Shown: positions 52,245-61,590 of the stretch, one piece after another
How positions within the stretch are numbered: position 1 is the first letter of the stretch
Layout of the letters: the number at the start of each line of letters is the position of its first letter
DNA from: Streptomyces wedmorensis
Lineage (GTDB): Bacteria > Actinomycetota > Actinomycetes > Streptomycetales > Streptomycetaceae
Direction: 5' to 3'
Assembly: GCF_000716445.1 (NCBI RefSeq)
Contig: NZ_JNWK01000028.1
Location: 62,001 to 126,000, forward strand
Length of the DNA: 64,000 nt
The notes under the pieces: generated by a model
Database searches by the model: none
The model's input: only the letters and a program-made list of their open reading frames with translations
Told to the model about the DNA's origin: nothing
Made by a program: the position numbers and the translations under genes

Positions 52245-53273
52245 ATGTCCGAAAAGACCGAGGTCCGCGACCAGTCCGACTCGTACGCCCTGCTCAACCT
52301 GATCCAGGGTGCCGTCATTACCCAGGCCCTTTCCGTCGCGGCCAAGCTCGGTGTCGCGGACGTCCTCGCCGACGGGCCGCTGTCCGCCGCCGACATCGCC
52401 GGACGCGTCGGCGCCGACGCCAAGGCGACCCACCGCATCCTGCGCGCGCTGGCCGGCCACGGCGTCTTCGCGGTCGGCTCGGACGGCCGTTACGAGAACA
52501 CCCCGCTCTCCGACAAGCTCCGCGAGGACGCCCCGGACTCGATGCGCGGCTTCGCCGTCCTGATGAGCCACCCGCTGCTGCACGAGGAGTGGGGCCACCT
52601 CGCCGCCACCGTCGAGACCGGCGAGCCCAACCTGCCGAAGCTGCGCGGCATGGGCGCGCTCGACTTCTTCCACGCCACGCCCGAGTACGCCAACGTCTTC
52701 TTCCAGGCCTTCGGCGGCCTCTCCCTCTCGGAGACCGGCCCGATCCTGGACGCCTACGACTTCACCCAGTTCGGCACCGTCGTCGACGTCATCGCCGGCC
52801 GCGGCAACCTCCTCGCGGGCATCCTCCAGCAGGCCCCGGACGCCAAGGGCGTGCTGTACGACTCCGAGGTCGCCACCGTCGACTCGCAGTCGCTCTTCGA
52901 GGAGGCCGGCGTCGCCGACCGCTTCACCATCGAGCACGGCGGGTACCTCGACAAGCTGCCGTCGGGCGCCGACGCCTACGTCTTCAAGCACATCATCCAC
53001 GACTTCTCCGAGGAGGACGCCGTGACCGCCCTGCGCAACGCGCGCGAGGCGATCGCCCCGGGCGGCAAGCTGCTCGTCATCGAGTACGTGCTCCCCGAGA
53101 ACAACGAGAACCACCTCGGTCACACCATCGACCTCTGGCTGATGCTGATGCTCGGCGCCCAGGACCGCACGCTCGCCGAGTACACCGAGCTGTTCGCCAA
53201 GGCCGGCTTCCAGGTCACCCGCGCCGTCCCCACCAGCGCGCCGATCTCCATCATCGAGGCGATCGCGGTCTGA
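52245..53273 (+). CDS. SAM-dependent O-methyltransferase-like protein with altered SAM motif
   Basis: A 342-aa protein of the plant-type/DnrK-TcmN group. The N-terminal dimerisation helices (YALLNLIQGAVITQALSVAAKLG) and winged helix (THRILRALAGHGVF) are intact. The SAM-binding loop, normally V-D-V-G-G-G-x-G, reads VVDVIAGRGNL, so the first glycines are replaced by Ile-Ala. The catalytic His region FKHIIHDFSEED and the end VIEYVLPENNENHL are conserved. RdmB-type relatives use SAM without methyl transfer to hydroxylate or decarboxylate. This protein could be a true methyltransferase or such a variant. A stretch of acidic-patterned repeats is absent. Confidence 0.85.
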   Translation: MSEKTEVRDQSDSYALLNLIQGAVITQALSVAAKLGVADVLADGPLSAADIAGRVGADAKATHRILRALAGHGVFAVGSDGRYENTPLSDKLREDAPDSMRGFAVLMSHPLLHEEWGHLAATVETGEPNLPKLRGMGALDFFHATPEYANVFFQAFGGLSLSETGPILDAYDFTQFGTVVDVIAGRGNLLAGILQQAPDAKGVLYDSEVATVDSQSLFEEAGVADRFTIEHGGYLDKLPSGADAYVFKHIIHDFSEEDAVTALRNAREAIAPGGKLLVIEYVLPENNENHLGHTIDLWLMLMLGAQDRTLAEYTELFAKAGFQVTRAVPTSAPISIIEAIAV

Positions 53274-53329
53274 CACCGCGCACCGCCGCTTCCCCCCATC
53301 GCAGAGGTCGAGGCACAGGACAGGAAAAC

Positions 53330-54805
53330 ATGGAAACCGATGTGATCGTGATCGGTGCGGGGCCCGCGGGACTGACGCTCGCGGCCGAACTCCGCCTCGG
53401 CGGCGCCGACGTCGTCGTCTTCGAACAGCGGGGGGAGCGGAGCTGGGAGTCGCGCGGCATCGGCTTCACCGCGCGCGCCACCGAGATGTTCCACCAGCGC
53501 GGGATCCTCGAACGCCTGGAGAACATCGAAGTCACCCGGCAGGGCCACTTCGGCGGCATCCCGATCGACTACGGGGTGCTCGAAGGCTCGCACTTCGGTG
53601 TGCGGGGCGCGCCCCAGTACAAGATCGAGGAGATGCTCGAGAACCGGGCCGTCGAGCTCGGCGCGGACCTGCGCCGCGGCTACGAGTTCACCGGCTTCAC
53701 CGAGGACGAGGACGGCGTCACCGTCACCGTCCGGGGCCCGGAGGGAATCGAGGAGCACACCGCCCGCTACCTGGTGGGCTGCGACGGCGGCCGGAGCACC
53801 GTCCGGCGCCAGGCGGGCTTCGAGTTCGCCGGCTCCGACGCCACCCGCGAGATGTACCTGGCCGACGTCCGCGGCTGCGACATCAAGCCCCGCATGATCG
53901 GCGAACTCCGGCCCAACGGCATGGTGATGGCCGCACCGCTCGAAGAGGGCTACACCCGGATCATCGTCTGCGAGAACGGGGCGTCCCCCGACCGCCGCCG
54001 CGAGGTGACCTTCCCCCAGGTCGCGGACGCCTGGCAGCGGCTCACCGGCGACTCCATCCACCACGGCGAGACCCGCTGGGTCAGCGCCTTCACCGACGCC
54101 ACCCGCCAGGCCACCGAGTACCGGCGCGGCCGGGTGCTCCTCGCCGGCGACGCCGCGCACATCCACCTGCCCGCCGGCGGGCAGGGGCTGAGCGTCGGCG
54201 TGCAGGACGCCTTCAACCTCGGCTGGAAGCTGGCCGCGACCGTCAAGGGCACCGCCCCCGAGGGCCTGCTCGACACGTACCACGCCGAACGCCACCCGGT
54301 GGGGGCCCGGCTCCTGCGCAACACCCTCGCGCAGGGGACGCTGAACCTCACCGGCAAGTCGGTCGAGCCGATGCGGGCCGTCATGGCCGAGCTCATCGCG
54401 CTCCGGCCGGTGGCCCGGCACCTGTCCGGCATGGTCAGCGGCTTCGACATCCGGTACGCGATCGGCGCCGGGGACGGCGCGGGGCACCCGCTGCTCGGCA
54501 CCCGCCTCGCCGACCGCGACCTGGAGCTCGCCGACGGCGGGCACGACCGGACCGCCCGGCTGCTGCACACCGCCCGCGGCGTCCTCATCACCGCCGACGC
54601 CACCGGCGCGACCGCCGAGGCCGCCGCCGGCTGGTCCGACCGGGTCGACGTGGTCCGGGTGAAGAGCTTCCCCGCGGGCCCCGAGGAGGGCGACGCCCCG
54701 ACCGAGTCGGTCCTCGTCCGCCCCGACGGATACATCGCCTGGACCGCCCCCGACGGCGGCGACCTCCAGGCCGCCCTGCACCACTGGTTCGGCGACGCCG
54801 GCTAG
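53330..54805 (+). CDS. Class A FAD monooxygenase (PgaE-like), third copy
   Basis: A 491-aa hydroxylase. Motifs: VIVIGAGPAGLTLAAELRLGG, YLVGCDGGRSTVRRQAGF and VLLAGDAAHIHLPAGGQGLS. The C-terminal domain ends VLVRPDGYIAWTAPDGGDL. The arrangement (methyltransferase, monooxygenase, aromatase, two monooxygenases, ABM oxygenase) in one direction with short gaps is typical of angucycline operons, where the PgaE/JadH type hydroxylates C-12 and C-12b of the tetracycle. The start at 53330 has AGGACAGGA upstream. Confidence 0.92.
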   Translation: METDVIVIGAGPAGLTLAAELRLGGADVVVFEQRGERSWESRGIGFTARATEMFHQRGILERLENIEVTRQGHFGGIPIDYGVLEGSHFGVRGAPQYKIEEMLENRAVELGADLRRGYEFTGFTEDEDGVTVTVRGPEGIEEHTARYLVGCDGGRSTVRRQAGFEFAGSDATREMYLADVRGCDIKPRMIGELRPNGMVMAAPLEEGYTRIIVCENGASPDRRREVTFPQVADAWQRLTGDSIHHGETRWVSAFTDATRQATEYRRGRVLLAGDAAHIHLPAGGQGLSVGVQDAFNLGWKLAATVKGTAPEGLLDTYHAERHPVGARLLRNTLAQGTLNLTGKSVEPMRAVMAELIALRPVARHLSGMVSGFDIRYAIGAGDGAGHPLLGTRLADRDLELADGGHDRTARLLHTARGVLITADATGATAEAAAGWSDRVDVVRVKSFPAGPEEGDAPTESVLVRPDGYIAWTAPDGGDLQAALHHWFGDAG

Positions 54806-54835
54806 AGGCCCCGTTTACCCGAGAGGAGAAGAAAC

Positions 54836-55795
54836 GTGACCGAGAACGCGGTACGTGAAACGGAACACGAGATCACCGTCTCCGCGCCCGCCGAACTGGT
54901 GTACGCACTGATCGCGGACGTCGCCAGGTGGCCGGAGACCTTCCCCCCGACCGTCCACGCCGAGGTCGTCGAACGGGACGGCGACGACGAGCTGATCCAG
55001 CTCTGGGCCACCGCCAACGGCACCGCCAAGACCTGGACCTCCCGCCGTGTGCACGACGCGGCCGGCAAGAGCGTGACGTTCCGCCAGGAGCGCTCGCAGC
55101 ACCCCGTCGGCGCCATGGGCGGCGCCTGGATCGTCGAGCCCGTCACCGCGGACTCCTGCCGGGTCCGGCTGCTGCACGACTTCCGCGCGGCCACCGACGA
55201 CCCGGCCGACCTCGACTGGATCAGCCAGGCCGTCGACCGCAACAGCGCCTCCGAACTCCAGGCCCTGAAGGCGAGCGCCGAGGCCGCCGGCCCCGACGAC
55301 CTCCTCACCTTCGACGACACCGTGACCGTCGAGGGCAGCGGCAAGGACGTCTACGAGTTCCTCAACGACGCCCAGTTCTGGCGCGACCGGCTCCCGCACG
55401 TCGCCCGGGTCACCCTCGAAGAGGACGAACCCGGCCTCCAGATCCTGGAGATGGACACCCGCACCAAGGACGGCTCCACCCACACCACCCGGTCCGTCCG
55501 CGTCTGCAAGAGCGCGACGACCATCGTGTACAAGCAGATCGTCCTGCCCGCCCTCATGACCCTGCACACCGGCCGCTGGCTCATCGAGGACCGCCCCGGC
55601 GGCGGCGTGAGCGTGACCTCGCGCCACACCGTGCGGATCAACACCGAGAACATCACCACCGTGCTCGGCGAGGGCGTCACCGTCCAGACCGCGCGCGAGT
55701 ACGTCCAGAACGCCCTGAGCGGCAACAGCCTCGCCACCCTGCGCCTCGCCAAGGCGTACGCCGAGGGTGTCGGCGGCGGGCGCACGGCACAGTGA
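54836..55795 (+). CDS. Didomain aromatase/cyclase (SRPBCC, ActVII/TcmN-like)
   Basis: A 319-aa protein of two START-like halves. The first (residues ~8-150) has EHEITVSAPAELVYALIADVA and WPETFPPTVHAEVVERDG; the second (~160-305) has DTVTVEGSGKDVYEFLNDAQ. It begins at GTG with GAGGAG upstream. Didomain enzymes of this type close and aromatise the first ring of C-9-reduced polyketides. It matches the ActIII-type reductase. The next gene overlaps its stop by four bases (GTGA), so the two are coupled. Confidence 0.92.
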   Translation: MTENAVRETEHEITVSAPAELVYALIADVARWPETFPPTVHAEVVERDGDDELIQLWATANGTAKTWTSRRVHDAAGKSVTFRQERSQHPVGAMGGAWIVEPVTADSCRVRLLHDFRAATDDPADLDWISQAVDRNSASELQALKASAEAAGPDDLLTFDDTVTVEGSGKDVYEFLNDAQFWRDRLPHVARVTLEEDEPGLQILEMDTRTKDGSTHTTRSVRVCKSATTIVYKQIVLPALMTLHTGRWLIEDRPGGGVSVTSRHTVRINTENITTVLGEGVTVQTAREYVQNALSGNSLATLRLAKAYAEGVGGGRTAQ

Positions 55796-56934
55796 GCCCG
55801 TCCCGGGCGGACGCGCGGGTCGTCGTCGTCGGCGCGGGCCCCGTCGGGCTCCTGCTGGCCTGCGAGCTGAGGCGGGCCCGGGTCGAGACGGTGGTGGTGG
55901 AGCGACTGGCCCGTCCGATGGACGAATCCCGGGCCAGCCAGCTCAGCACCCGCACCGCCGAAATCCTCCACGAGCGCGGCTTCGACGCGCTGCTCGCCGG
56001 GGCCGCGCACGAGCCGCGCACCCACTTCGGCGGGCTCGGGTTCGCGCTCACCCCGGTCGACAGCGCGTACGCCGGCAACTGGAAGGTGCCCCAGTACCGC
56101 ACCGAGGCCGCCCTCGGCGAGCGCGCGGCCGAGCTCGGCGCCGCCGTGCTCCGCGCGCACGAACTCACCGCGCTCACCGAGGAGGCGGACCACGTCCGCT
56201 GCGGGATTCAGGGCCCCGACGGGCCCCTGACCCTCCGCGCCGACTACGTGGTGGGCTGCGACGGCGCCCACAGCACGGTCCGACGGCTCGCCGGCATCCC
56301 CGTCACCTCCACACCGGCGACCAAGGAACTCCTCCGGGCCGACGTCACGGGCCTCACCGTCCGCGACCGCCGGTTCGAACGCCTCACCGGCGGCTTCGCC
56401 GTGGCCATGACCCGGGACGGAACCACCCGGGTGATGGTCCACGCGTTCGACACCCCACCGGCCGCACGCTCAGGGCCGCCCGCCTTCGAAGAAGTCGTCG
56501 ACGCCTGGCGGCGGGTGACCGGAGAGGACATCTCCGCCGGCACCCCCGTCTGGCTCGACGCCTTCGACAACGCCAAGGGACAGGCCGACACCTACCGCAA
56601 GGGCCGGATCCTCCTCGCCGGCGACGCCGCCCACTGGCACCCGCCCGTCGGCGGCCAGGCCCTCAACACCGGGCTCCAGGACGCCGCCGACCTGGGACCC
56701 CGACTCGCCGCGGCCGTCCTCGACCGCGCCGCGCCCCCGACCCTCGACCCCTACCACGACACCCGGCACCCCGTCGGCGCACGGGTGCTCCGGCACGTCG
56801 CGGCCCAGGAACAGCTGATGCTCGACGGCCCCGGCATCGAGCCGCTGCGCACGGTGCTCTCCGAACTCATCGGCCTCGACCGGGTCCGCGCCCACCTCAC
56901 CGCCAGGGCGAGCAACCTCGACCAACGGATCTGA
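55792..56934 (+). CDS. Class A FAD monooxygenase without its C-terminal domain
   Basis: A 380-aa flavoprotein starting at GTG 55792, coupled to the aromatase. Motifs: VVVVGAGPVGLLLACELRRAR, YVVGCDGAHSTVRRLAGI and ILLAGDAAHWHPPVGGQALN. It ends right after DRVRAHLTARASNLDQRI, where the paralogues continue for ~110 residues with a thioredoxin-like domain. The FAD and substrate domains are complete, so it may still be active or act as a partner. The ring-deforming H-W-H-P after the GD motif is unlike the I-H-L-P and T-H-M-P of its neighbours. No frameshift is evident at the stop. Confidence 0.88.
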   Translation: MSPSRADARVVVVGAGPVGLLLACELRRARVETVVVERLARPMDESRASQLSTRTAEILHERGFDALLAGAAHEPRTHFGGLGFALTPVDSAYAGNWKVPQYRTEAALGERAAELGAAVLRAHELTALTEEADHVRCGIQGPDGPLTLRADYVVGCDGAHSTVRRLAGIPVTSTPATKELLRADVTGLTVRDRRFERLTGGFAVAMTRDGTTRVMVHAFDTPPAARSGPPAFEEVVDAWRRVTGEDISAGTPVWLDAFDNAKGQADTYRKGRILLAGDAAHWHPPVGGQALNTGLQDAADLGPRLAAAVLDRAAPPTLDPYHDTRHPVGARVLRHVAAQEQLMLDGPGIEPLRTVLSELIGLDRVRAHLTARASNLDQRI

Positions 56935-56980
56935 AGAACACACGGGAAGTACGGACACGCATGGAAGGCAGGGAAAGACA

Positions 56981-58465
56981 GTGACAGCGCACGACTTCGA
57001 CACTGACGTGATCATCGTGGGAGCCGGCCCCACCGGCCTCATGCTCGCGGGCGAACTGCGCCTCGCGGGCATCGACGCCGTCGTCCTGGAGCGGCTCACC
57101 GAGCCGATGCGCCAGTCGCGCGCACTCGGCTTCTCGGCCCGCACCATGGAGGAGTTCGACCAGCGCGGACTCCTCGGCGCCTTCGGCGACATGGGCGTCA
57201 TCCCGATCGGCCACTTCGGCGGCATGCCGCTCGACTACACCGTCATACCGGGCGGCAACTTCGGCGTGCGCGGCGTGCCGCAGGCCCTCACCGAGGCGAT
57301 CATCAACAAGTGGTCGGCCGGCCTCGGCGCCGACATCCGCCGCGGCTGGCAGGTCACCGGCGTGACCGACGGCGCCGACGGCGTCGAGGTGACCGCCGAC
57401 ACCCCCGACGGCCCGCGCACCCTGCGCGCCCGCTACGCGGTGGGCGCCGACGGCGGCCGCAGCGCGGTCCGCAAGCTCGCCGGCATCGACTTCCCCGGCC
57501 ACGAGGCCACCCTCGAGATGCTGATGGCCGACGTCACCGACGTCCAGGTGCGGCTGCGCCCCACCGGCGAGCTCGGCGACGCGGGCATGGTCGTCGTCCT
57601 TCCCGTCGGCCCCAACACCACCCGGGTCGTCGTCTTCGAGCGCGGCGCGGGCGTCCGCCCGACCACCGAGCCGCCCACCTTCGAGCAGGTCGCCGACGCC
57701 TTCAAGCGGGTCACCGGCGACGACATCAGCGCCGGCAAGCCGGTGTGGCTCAGCTACTTCACCGACTCCAGCCGCCAGGCCGCCCAGTACCGCAAGGGCC
57801 GGGTCTTCCTCGCCGGCGACGCGGCGCACACCCACATGCCGATCGGCGCGCAGGGCATCAGCGCGGGCCTCGGCGACGCCGTCAACCTCGGCTGGAAGCT
57901 CGCCGCCGAGATCAAGGGCACCGCCCCCGAGGGCCTGCTCGACACGTACCACACCGAGCGGCACACCGTCGCGGCCCGCATCCTGGCCAACACGCTCACC
58001 CAGCGCAGCCTGTACCTCGGCGGCCCCGAGATGGACCCGATGCGGGCCGTCTTCGCCGAGCTCCTCGCGTACGACGACGTCCGCAAGCACCTCGTCGGCA
58101 TGGTCACCGGCCTCGACATCACCTACGACGCCGGCGCCGGCGACCACCCGCTGCTCGGCCGCCGCCTGCCGGACTTCGCCCTCACCGGACCGGACGGCGA
58201 GACGACCGCGTACCGCGCCCTGCACGCCGGGCGCGCCGTCCTGTTCGACCTGAGCGGCGACGCCGCCGTCGCCGCCGCGGCCCGCCCGTGGAGCGACCGG
58301 GTCGACACGGTCACCGCGGCAGCCCGCCCCGAGGGCGCGCTCGCGGACGTCGACGCGGTCCTCGTCCGCCCCGACGGCTACACCGCCTGGATCGCCACCG
58401 ACGGGGCCGCCGGCCTCGACGACGCCCTGAACCGCTGGTTCGGCGCGGCCCGCGACGACCTCTAG
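56981..58465 (+). CDS. Class A FAD monooxygenase (PgaE-like), fifth copy of the class
   Basis: A 494-aa hydroxylase beginning at GTG with GGCAGGGAAAG upstream. Motifs: VIIVGAGPTGLMLAGELRLAG, YAVGADGGRSAVRKLAGI (Ala for Cys before DG) and VFLAGDAAHTHMPIGAQGIS. The C-terminal domain ends VLVRPDGYTAWIATDGA. It lies between the C-terminally shortened copy and the JadG-like oxygenase, and a 10-bp hairpin follows it. By position it is a candidate partner of the ring-opening oxygenase; in jadomycin and gilvocarcin pathways JadH/GilOI-type enzymes act just before. Confidence 0.92.
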   Translation: MTAHDFDTDVIIVGAGPTGLMLAGELRLAGIDAVVLERLTEPMRQSRALGFSARTMEEFDQRGLLGAFGDMGVIPIGHFGGMPLDYTVIPGGNFGVRGVPQALTEAIINKWSAGLGADIRRGWQVTGVTDGADGVEVTADTPDGPRTLRARYAVGADGGRSAVRKLAGIDFPGHEATLEMLMADVTDVQVRLRPTGELGDAGMVVVLPVGPNTTRVVVFERGAGVRPTTEPPTFEQVADAFKRVTGDDISAGKPVWLSYFTDSSRQAAQYRKGRVFLAGDAAHTHMPIGAQGISAGLGDAVNLGWKLAAEIKGTAPEGLLDTYHTERHTVAARILANTLTQRSLYLGGPEMDPMRAVFAELLAYDDVRKHLVGMVTGLDITYDAGAGDHPLLGRRLPDFALTGPDGETTAYRALHAGRAVLFDLSGDAAVAAAARPWSDRVDTVTAAARPEGALADVDAVLVRPDGYTAWIATDGAAGLDDALNRWFGAARDDL

Positions 58466-58472
58466 GACACCC

Positions 58473-58495
58473 GACGCCCCGCGCCGCGGGGCGTC
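58473..58495 (+). terminator. Hairpin inside the tailoring operon
   Basis: GACGCCCCGC (58473-58482) and its complement (58486-58495) with a three-base loop, eight bases after the monooxygenase stop. Probably a partial terminator or transcript stabiliser before the JadG-like gene. Confidence 0.6.
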
Positions 58496-58520
58496 CCCCT
58501 TTCTTACCCAAGGAGCAACC

Positions 58521-59264
58521 ATGCCGATCATCAGCCCCGAGGCCGGGCACCTGACCGTCCTCAACCTCTTCAAGACCGACTCCCGCGACCGCGTGGACAC
58601 GCTCGTCACGGAGATGAAGAAGATCGTCGACGTCGCGGCCTACCCCGGCTGGATCTCCAGCACCGTGCACCGCGGCGAGCAGAACCCCGGCACCCTCAAC
58701 TTCATCCAGTGGCGCGGGATGGACGACCTGGAGTCCCGCTACAAGGACAGCGAGTTCAAGCACCACACCGTCCCCGTCTTCCGCGAGATCACCACCTACG
58801 TGCGCCTCATGCAGAACGAGGTGGAGTTCACCCGGCGCCACCCCGAGCTCGGTGACGCCACCGAGGTCTCGCCCGAGCGCGACGACTACACGGTCGTCGA
58901 GATCCTCGGTGTGAAGCCGGCCCAGCAGAGCGCCCTGATCAAGGCCCTCGGCTCCGCCCACGACTTCCTCGTGGACGTCCCCGGCTACCGCTCGCAGAGC
59001 GTCCTGCGCGGCATCCGCTCCCGCAACCTGGACGGCGGCGAGGGCACCCTGGCGACCGTCGGCACCGACAACGACTTCGTCATCGTCTACTCCCAGTGGG
59101 CCGACAAGAAGGCCTACGACGCCCACCGCAACCAGGACGAGGCCGACTGGTCCGCCGCCCGCAGCGCCTTCCAGAGCAAGCAGTACTCGCTGATCACCAG
59201 CATCGACTGGAACAGCTACCGCGCCGTCCACACCCGCTCCGCCGAACAGCCCGTGGCGGTCTGA
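58521..59264 (+). CDS. Two-domain ABM oxygenase of the JadG/AlpJ/GilOII type (angucycline B-ring opening)
   Basis: A 247-aa protein of two antibiotic-biosynthesis-monooxygenase (dimeric ferredoxin-fold) units. The first has GHLTVLNLFKTDSRDRVDTL, KKIVDVAAYPGWISSTVHRG and LNFIQWRGMDDLESRYKD; the second has VEILGVKPAQQSALIKALG, DVPGYRSQSVLRGI and FVIVYSQWADKKAYDAHRN. Known members cleave the C5-C6 bond of dehydrorabelomycin with reduced flavin, leading to jadomycin, gilvocarcin and the benzofluorene core of kinamycin. It is the best single clue to the cluster product. AAGGAG precedes ATG 58521. A strong terminator follows. Confidence 0.9.
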   Translation: MPIISPEAGHLTVLNLFKTDSRDRVDTLVTEMKKIVDVAAYPGWISSTVHRGEQNPGTLNFIQWRGMDDLESRYKDSEFKHHTVPVFREITTYVRLMQNEVEFTRRHPELGDATEVSPERDDYTVVEILGVKPAQQSALIKALGSAHDFLVDVPGYRSQSVLRGIRSRNLDGGEGTLATVGTDNDFVIVYSQWADKKAYDAHRNQDEADWSAARSAFQSKQYSLITSIDWNSYRAVHTRSAEQPVAV

Positions 59265-59280
59265 CCTCCCGGACGCGACC

Positions 59281-59322
59281 ACCACGTGGGGCCCCTGGCT
59301 TTCGCCAGGGGCCCCACGTGGT
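59281..59322. terminator. Perfect 18-bp hairpin between convergent operons
   Basis: ACCACGTGGGGCCCCTGG (59281-59298), loop CTTTCG, and the exact complement (59305-59322). It separates the tailoring operon (+) from the nitrogen module (-). Confidence 0.9.
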
Positions 59323-59338
59323 TCTCCGGTGCCGTCCG

Positions 59339-61228
59339 CTAGACGGCGATCCTGTCCCAGTGCCACTGCGAGTCGAACGACGTCACCTCGATGTGCGCGC
59401 CGTCGGCGACCAGCGCGGCCGCCAGGCTCGTCGCCCGCGCGATGAACGCCGACACCCGGTCCGCCGCCAGGAGGTCCTGCTCGTCGAACGGCAGCCCCTC
59501 GCAGCGCAGCAGCCGCAGGTCCATGAACCCGTTGAACCTGCGGCCCAGCACCTCCACCGCCTGCGGGCTGCGGACGGTGAAGCGCACCTTGGCCGCGACG
59601 TGGCCGTTGTGGTGCTGGTCGGAGTAGTACGCGATGTCCGGGATCGCCGGCGGCACGAAGTGGTCCCGCGCCGCGATCTCCGGCACCTTCGGCAGGTTCC
59701 CGACCAGGAAGTGCCACGAGTTGTACTGCATCCGCGAGGAGATGGCCCACGCGGTGTCCGCCAGGTGCGAGGCGGAGCCGCCGAAGAGCCGCCGGGACTC
59801 AGACGACGGCACGACACAGCAGAAGAAGTGCGGGATCTCCCACGCGGCGATCTTCGGGAACTCCTCCGCGCGCAGCGCCTCGATCAGCGCCGGCAGCGAA
59901 CGCATCCCCCGGCTCATCGCGAAGTCGGCGTCGAAGACCTCCGTCGCCGCCCGCACGCTCTCGTACACCAGGGACTCCAGGCCCGAGCCGAACTCGCCGT
60001 GCGCCTCGGCCAGCCAGCCGGGCGCCGCCTCCAGGTCCGCGGTGAGCCCGGCCAGGGTGTCGCCGGTGAGCGGCAGCCGCTCCCGCAGACGGGCGCAGAG
60101 CGCCGCCTCCAGCTGTTCCGCGTCGTCCTTGACGGGTCCGGCGACCCGCTCGATCTTGTGCATCAGCGGGCCGTAGATCTCCCGGTAGAGCTGGACGGTG
60201 CCGGTCGCCATGAGCTCCCGGCGCCGGGCGGCCAGCGCGCCGGCGAGCTCGCCGAGCGCGGCCACCCCGTGCGAGGCGGGGGCCGGCACCGGCGGCAGCG
60301 TGGCGTCGGCCGCGTTGTACGCGCTCCGCGTCCGCTCGAAGAGCAGCGCCACGTGGTCGAGCGTCAGCTGCGTCCCGTTGGCCTCCTCGATCCGCCCGTA
60401 CCCGGACGAGCGGACCAGGAGCGTGAGGCAGACGACGAGCAGCACGTCGCTGTCCGACCACAGCTCCAGCGGCACCGACGCCAGGGTGCTGAGCGCGCAG
60501 TCGGGGTGCCCCGGCCGCAGCGTCTTGCCCGTCAGCGTGTTCCGGTCGCGGAAGTTGGTGTACTGCCGCTCACCCGCGTACAGGATGAACGGCGCGGTCC
60601 GCAGCGCCGCCTCCGTGAGGTCGTCGAGCAGCCCGCGACGGCCGTCCGCGCCCGCCGCGAGCAGGTACTGGCGGCAGTCGGCGACCGACGCGTGCCACCG
60701 GTCGTCGGCCAGCGCCAGCTCGACCTGGTAGTCCGCGAGGTCCTCGGCCGTCCACGGCACCCGCAGGACACCGTCGACGAGTTCGGCCTCGCCGCTCAGC
60801 GGTCCCTTCGACGGCACCCGGACGACCAGCCGGCCGCTCCGGTCGAGACCGATCTCGCCGAGGAACGCGGTCGCCGCGCCCTCGGCCCGGTCGGTGGTCC
60901 GGACGTCGTCCCGCCACGACCGGCCGACGAGCACCTTCAGCGCGGTCTCGTCCTCCACGGGCAGCGCCCGCAGCTGGATGTCGGCCGGCACGTGCCCGGC
61001 CAGCGTCAGCAGCGTGTCGACCGACGTGGCCAGGTCCGGGGCGTCGACCGCCTGCTGCCAGGTCTGCCGCAGCAGGGCCGGGAACCCGGAGTTCTCCGGC
61101 ACCTTGTAGTCGGGTTCCTCCGAGGCCCCGGCCGGCCGGCCGAGACGGCTCGGCCGGCGGCTCTGCCGCGCCTTCGCGAGTGCCTCCCGGCGGGTCATGG
61201 TGCCGTCCCGCTCGGTGGGGAAGCTCAT
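59339..61228 (-). CDS. Unrecognised 629-aa protein coupled to a ferredoxin
   Basis: I do not recognise this family. Its ATG (61228) overlaps the ferredoxin stop by four bases, so the two are made together. It is mostly helical with no signal peptide or membrane helix. Conspicuous segments are [52 protein letters not shown] and [16 protein letters not shown]. The N-terminal 40 residues are basic ([20 protein letters not shown]). A vicinal Cys-Cys and several His suggest a cofactor, and the partner ferredoxin suggests electron input. From memory, kinamycin and fosfazinomycin clusters also hold an uncharacterised protein near their ferredoxin and glutamine synthetase homologues, so it could be an N-N or N-oxidation component. 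That link is inference. Confidence 0.7.
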   Translation of the reverse strand: MSFPTERDGTMTRREALAKARQSRRPSRLGRPAGASEEPDYKVPENSGFPALLRQTWQQAVDAPDLATSVDTLLTLAGHVPADIQLRALPVEDETALKVLVGRSWRDDVRTTDRAEGAATAFLGEIGLDRSGRLVVRVPSKGPLSGEAELVDGVLRVPWTAEDLADYQVELALADDRWHASVADCRQYLLAAGADGRRGLLDDLTEAALRTAPFILYAGERQYTNFRDRNTLTGKTLRPGHPDCALSTLASVPLELWSDSDVLLVVCLTLLVRSSGYGRIEEANGTQLTLDHVALLFERTRSAYNAADATLPPVPAPASHGVAALGELAGALAARRRELMATGTVQLYREIYGPLMHKIERVAGPVKDDAEQLEAALCARLRERLPLTGDTLAGLTADLEAAPGWLAEAHGEFGSGLESLVYESVRAATEVFDADFAMSRGMRSLPALIEALRAEEFPKIAAWEIPHFFCCVVPSSESRRLFGGSASHLADTAWAISSRMQYNSWHFLVGNLPKVPEIAARDHFVPPAIPDIAYYSDQHHNGHVAAKVRFTVRSPQAVEVLGRRFNGFMDLRLLRCEGLPFDEQDLLAADRVSAFIARATSLAAALVADGAHIEVTSFDSQWHWDRIAV

Positions 61229-61560
61229 GCCGCACCCCCGGCCGTCAGGTCGATGTGCTCCCACATGCGGGCCTCCGTCGCGGTCCACTCCTCGTCGACG
61301 TAGATGCAGTCGACCGGGCAGACCATCACGCACACGGGGCAGCCGGAGCAGAGCTCCGGCACGATGACCACGTTCAGCCCGTCGTCGAAGACCGCCCCGA
61401 ACTCGGACGGGCAGCTGCGCAGGCACGTGTCGCAGGTGATGCACTCCGACGTCTCGATCCGCCGCGGAGGCTTCTTCCAGTTCTCGTCCCGCGTCCGCGA
61501 GGCGATCCGTTCGGCGCGTCCGCTCCCGGTGACCGCGGGAGTCTCCTTCACCTTCGCCAT
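61225..61560 (-). CDS. 8Fe ferredoxin (two [4Fe-4S] clusters)
   Basis: A 111-aa protein. Two complete C-x-x-C-x-x-C-x-x-x-C-P motifs: CITCDTCLRSCP and CSGCPVCVMVCP, the second followed by VDCIYVDEEW. The N-terminal ~35 residues (RIASRTRDENWKKPPRRIET) and the tail (MWEHIDLTAGG) extend the core. It donates electrons to a partner oxygenase or reductase. The next gene is coupled to it (ATGA), and a DUF3050 protein lies 30 bases upstream, so the diiron enzyme and/or the 629-aa protein are likely acceptors. Confidence 0.94.
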   Translation of the reverse strand: MAKVKETPAVTGSGRAERIASRTRDENWKKPPRRIETSECITCDTCLRSCPSEFGAVFDDGLNVVIVPELCSGCPVCVMVCPVDCIYVDEEWTATEARMWEHIDLTAGGAA

Positions 61561-61590
61561 GTATGTGCTCTCCTCACAAGAGTCTTCCCG

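Noticed and set aside
59339..61228. Lanthipeptide- or thiopeptide-type dehydratase
   Set aside because: Length is near some short dehydratases, but no LanB glutamylation/elimination motifs are seen and the partner is a ferredoxin.
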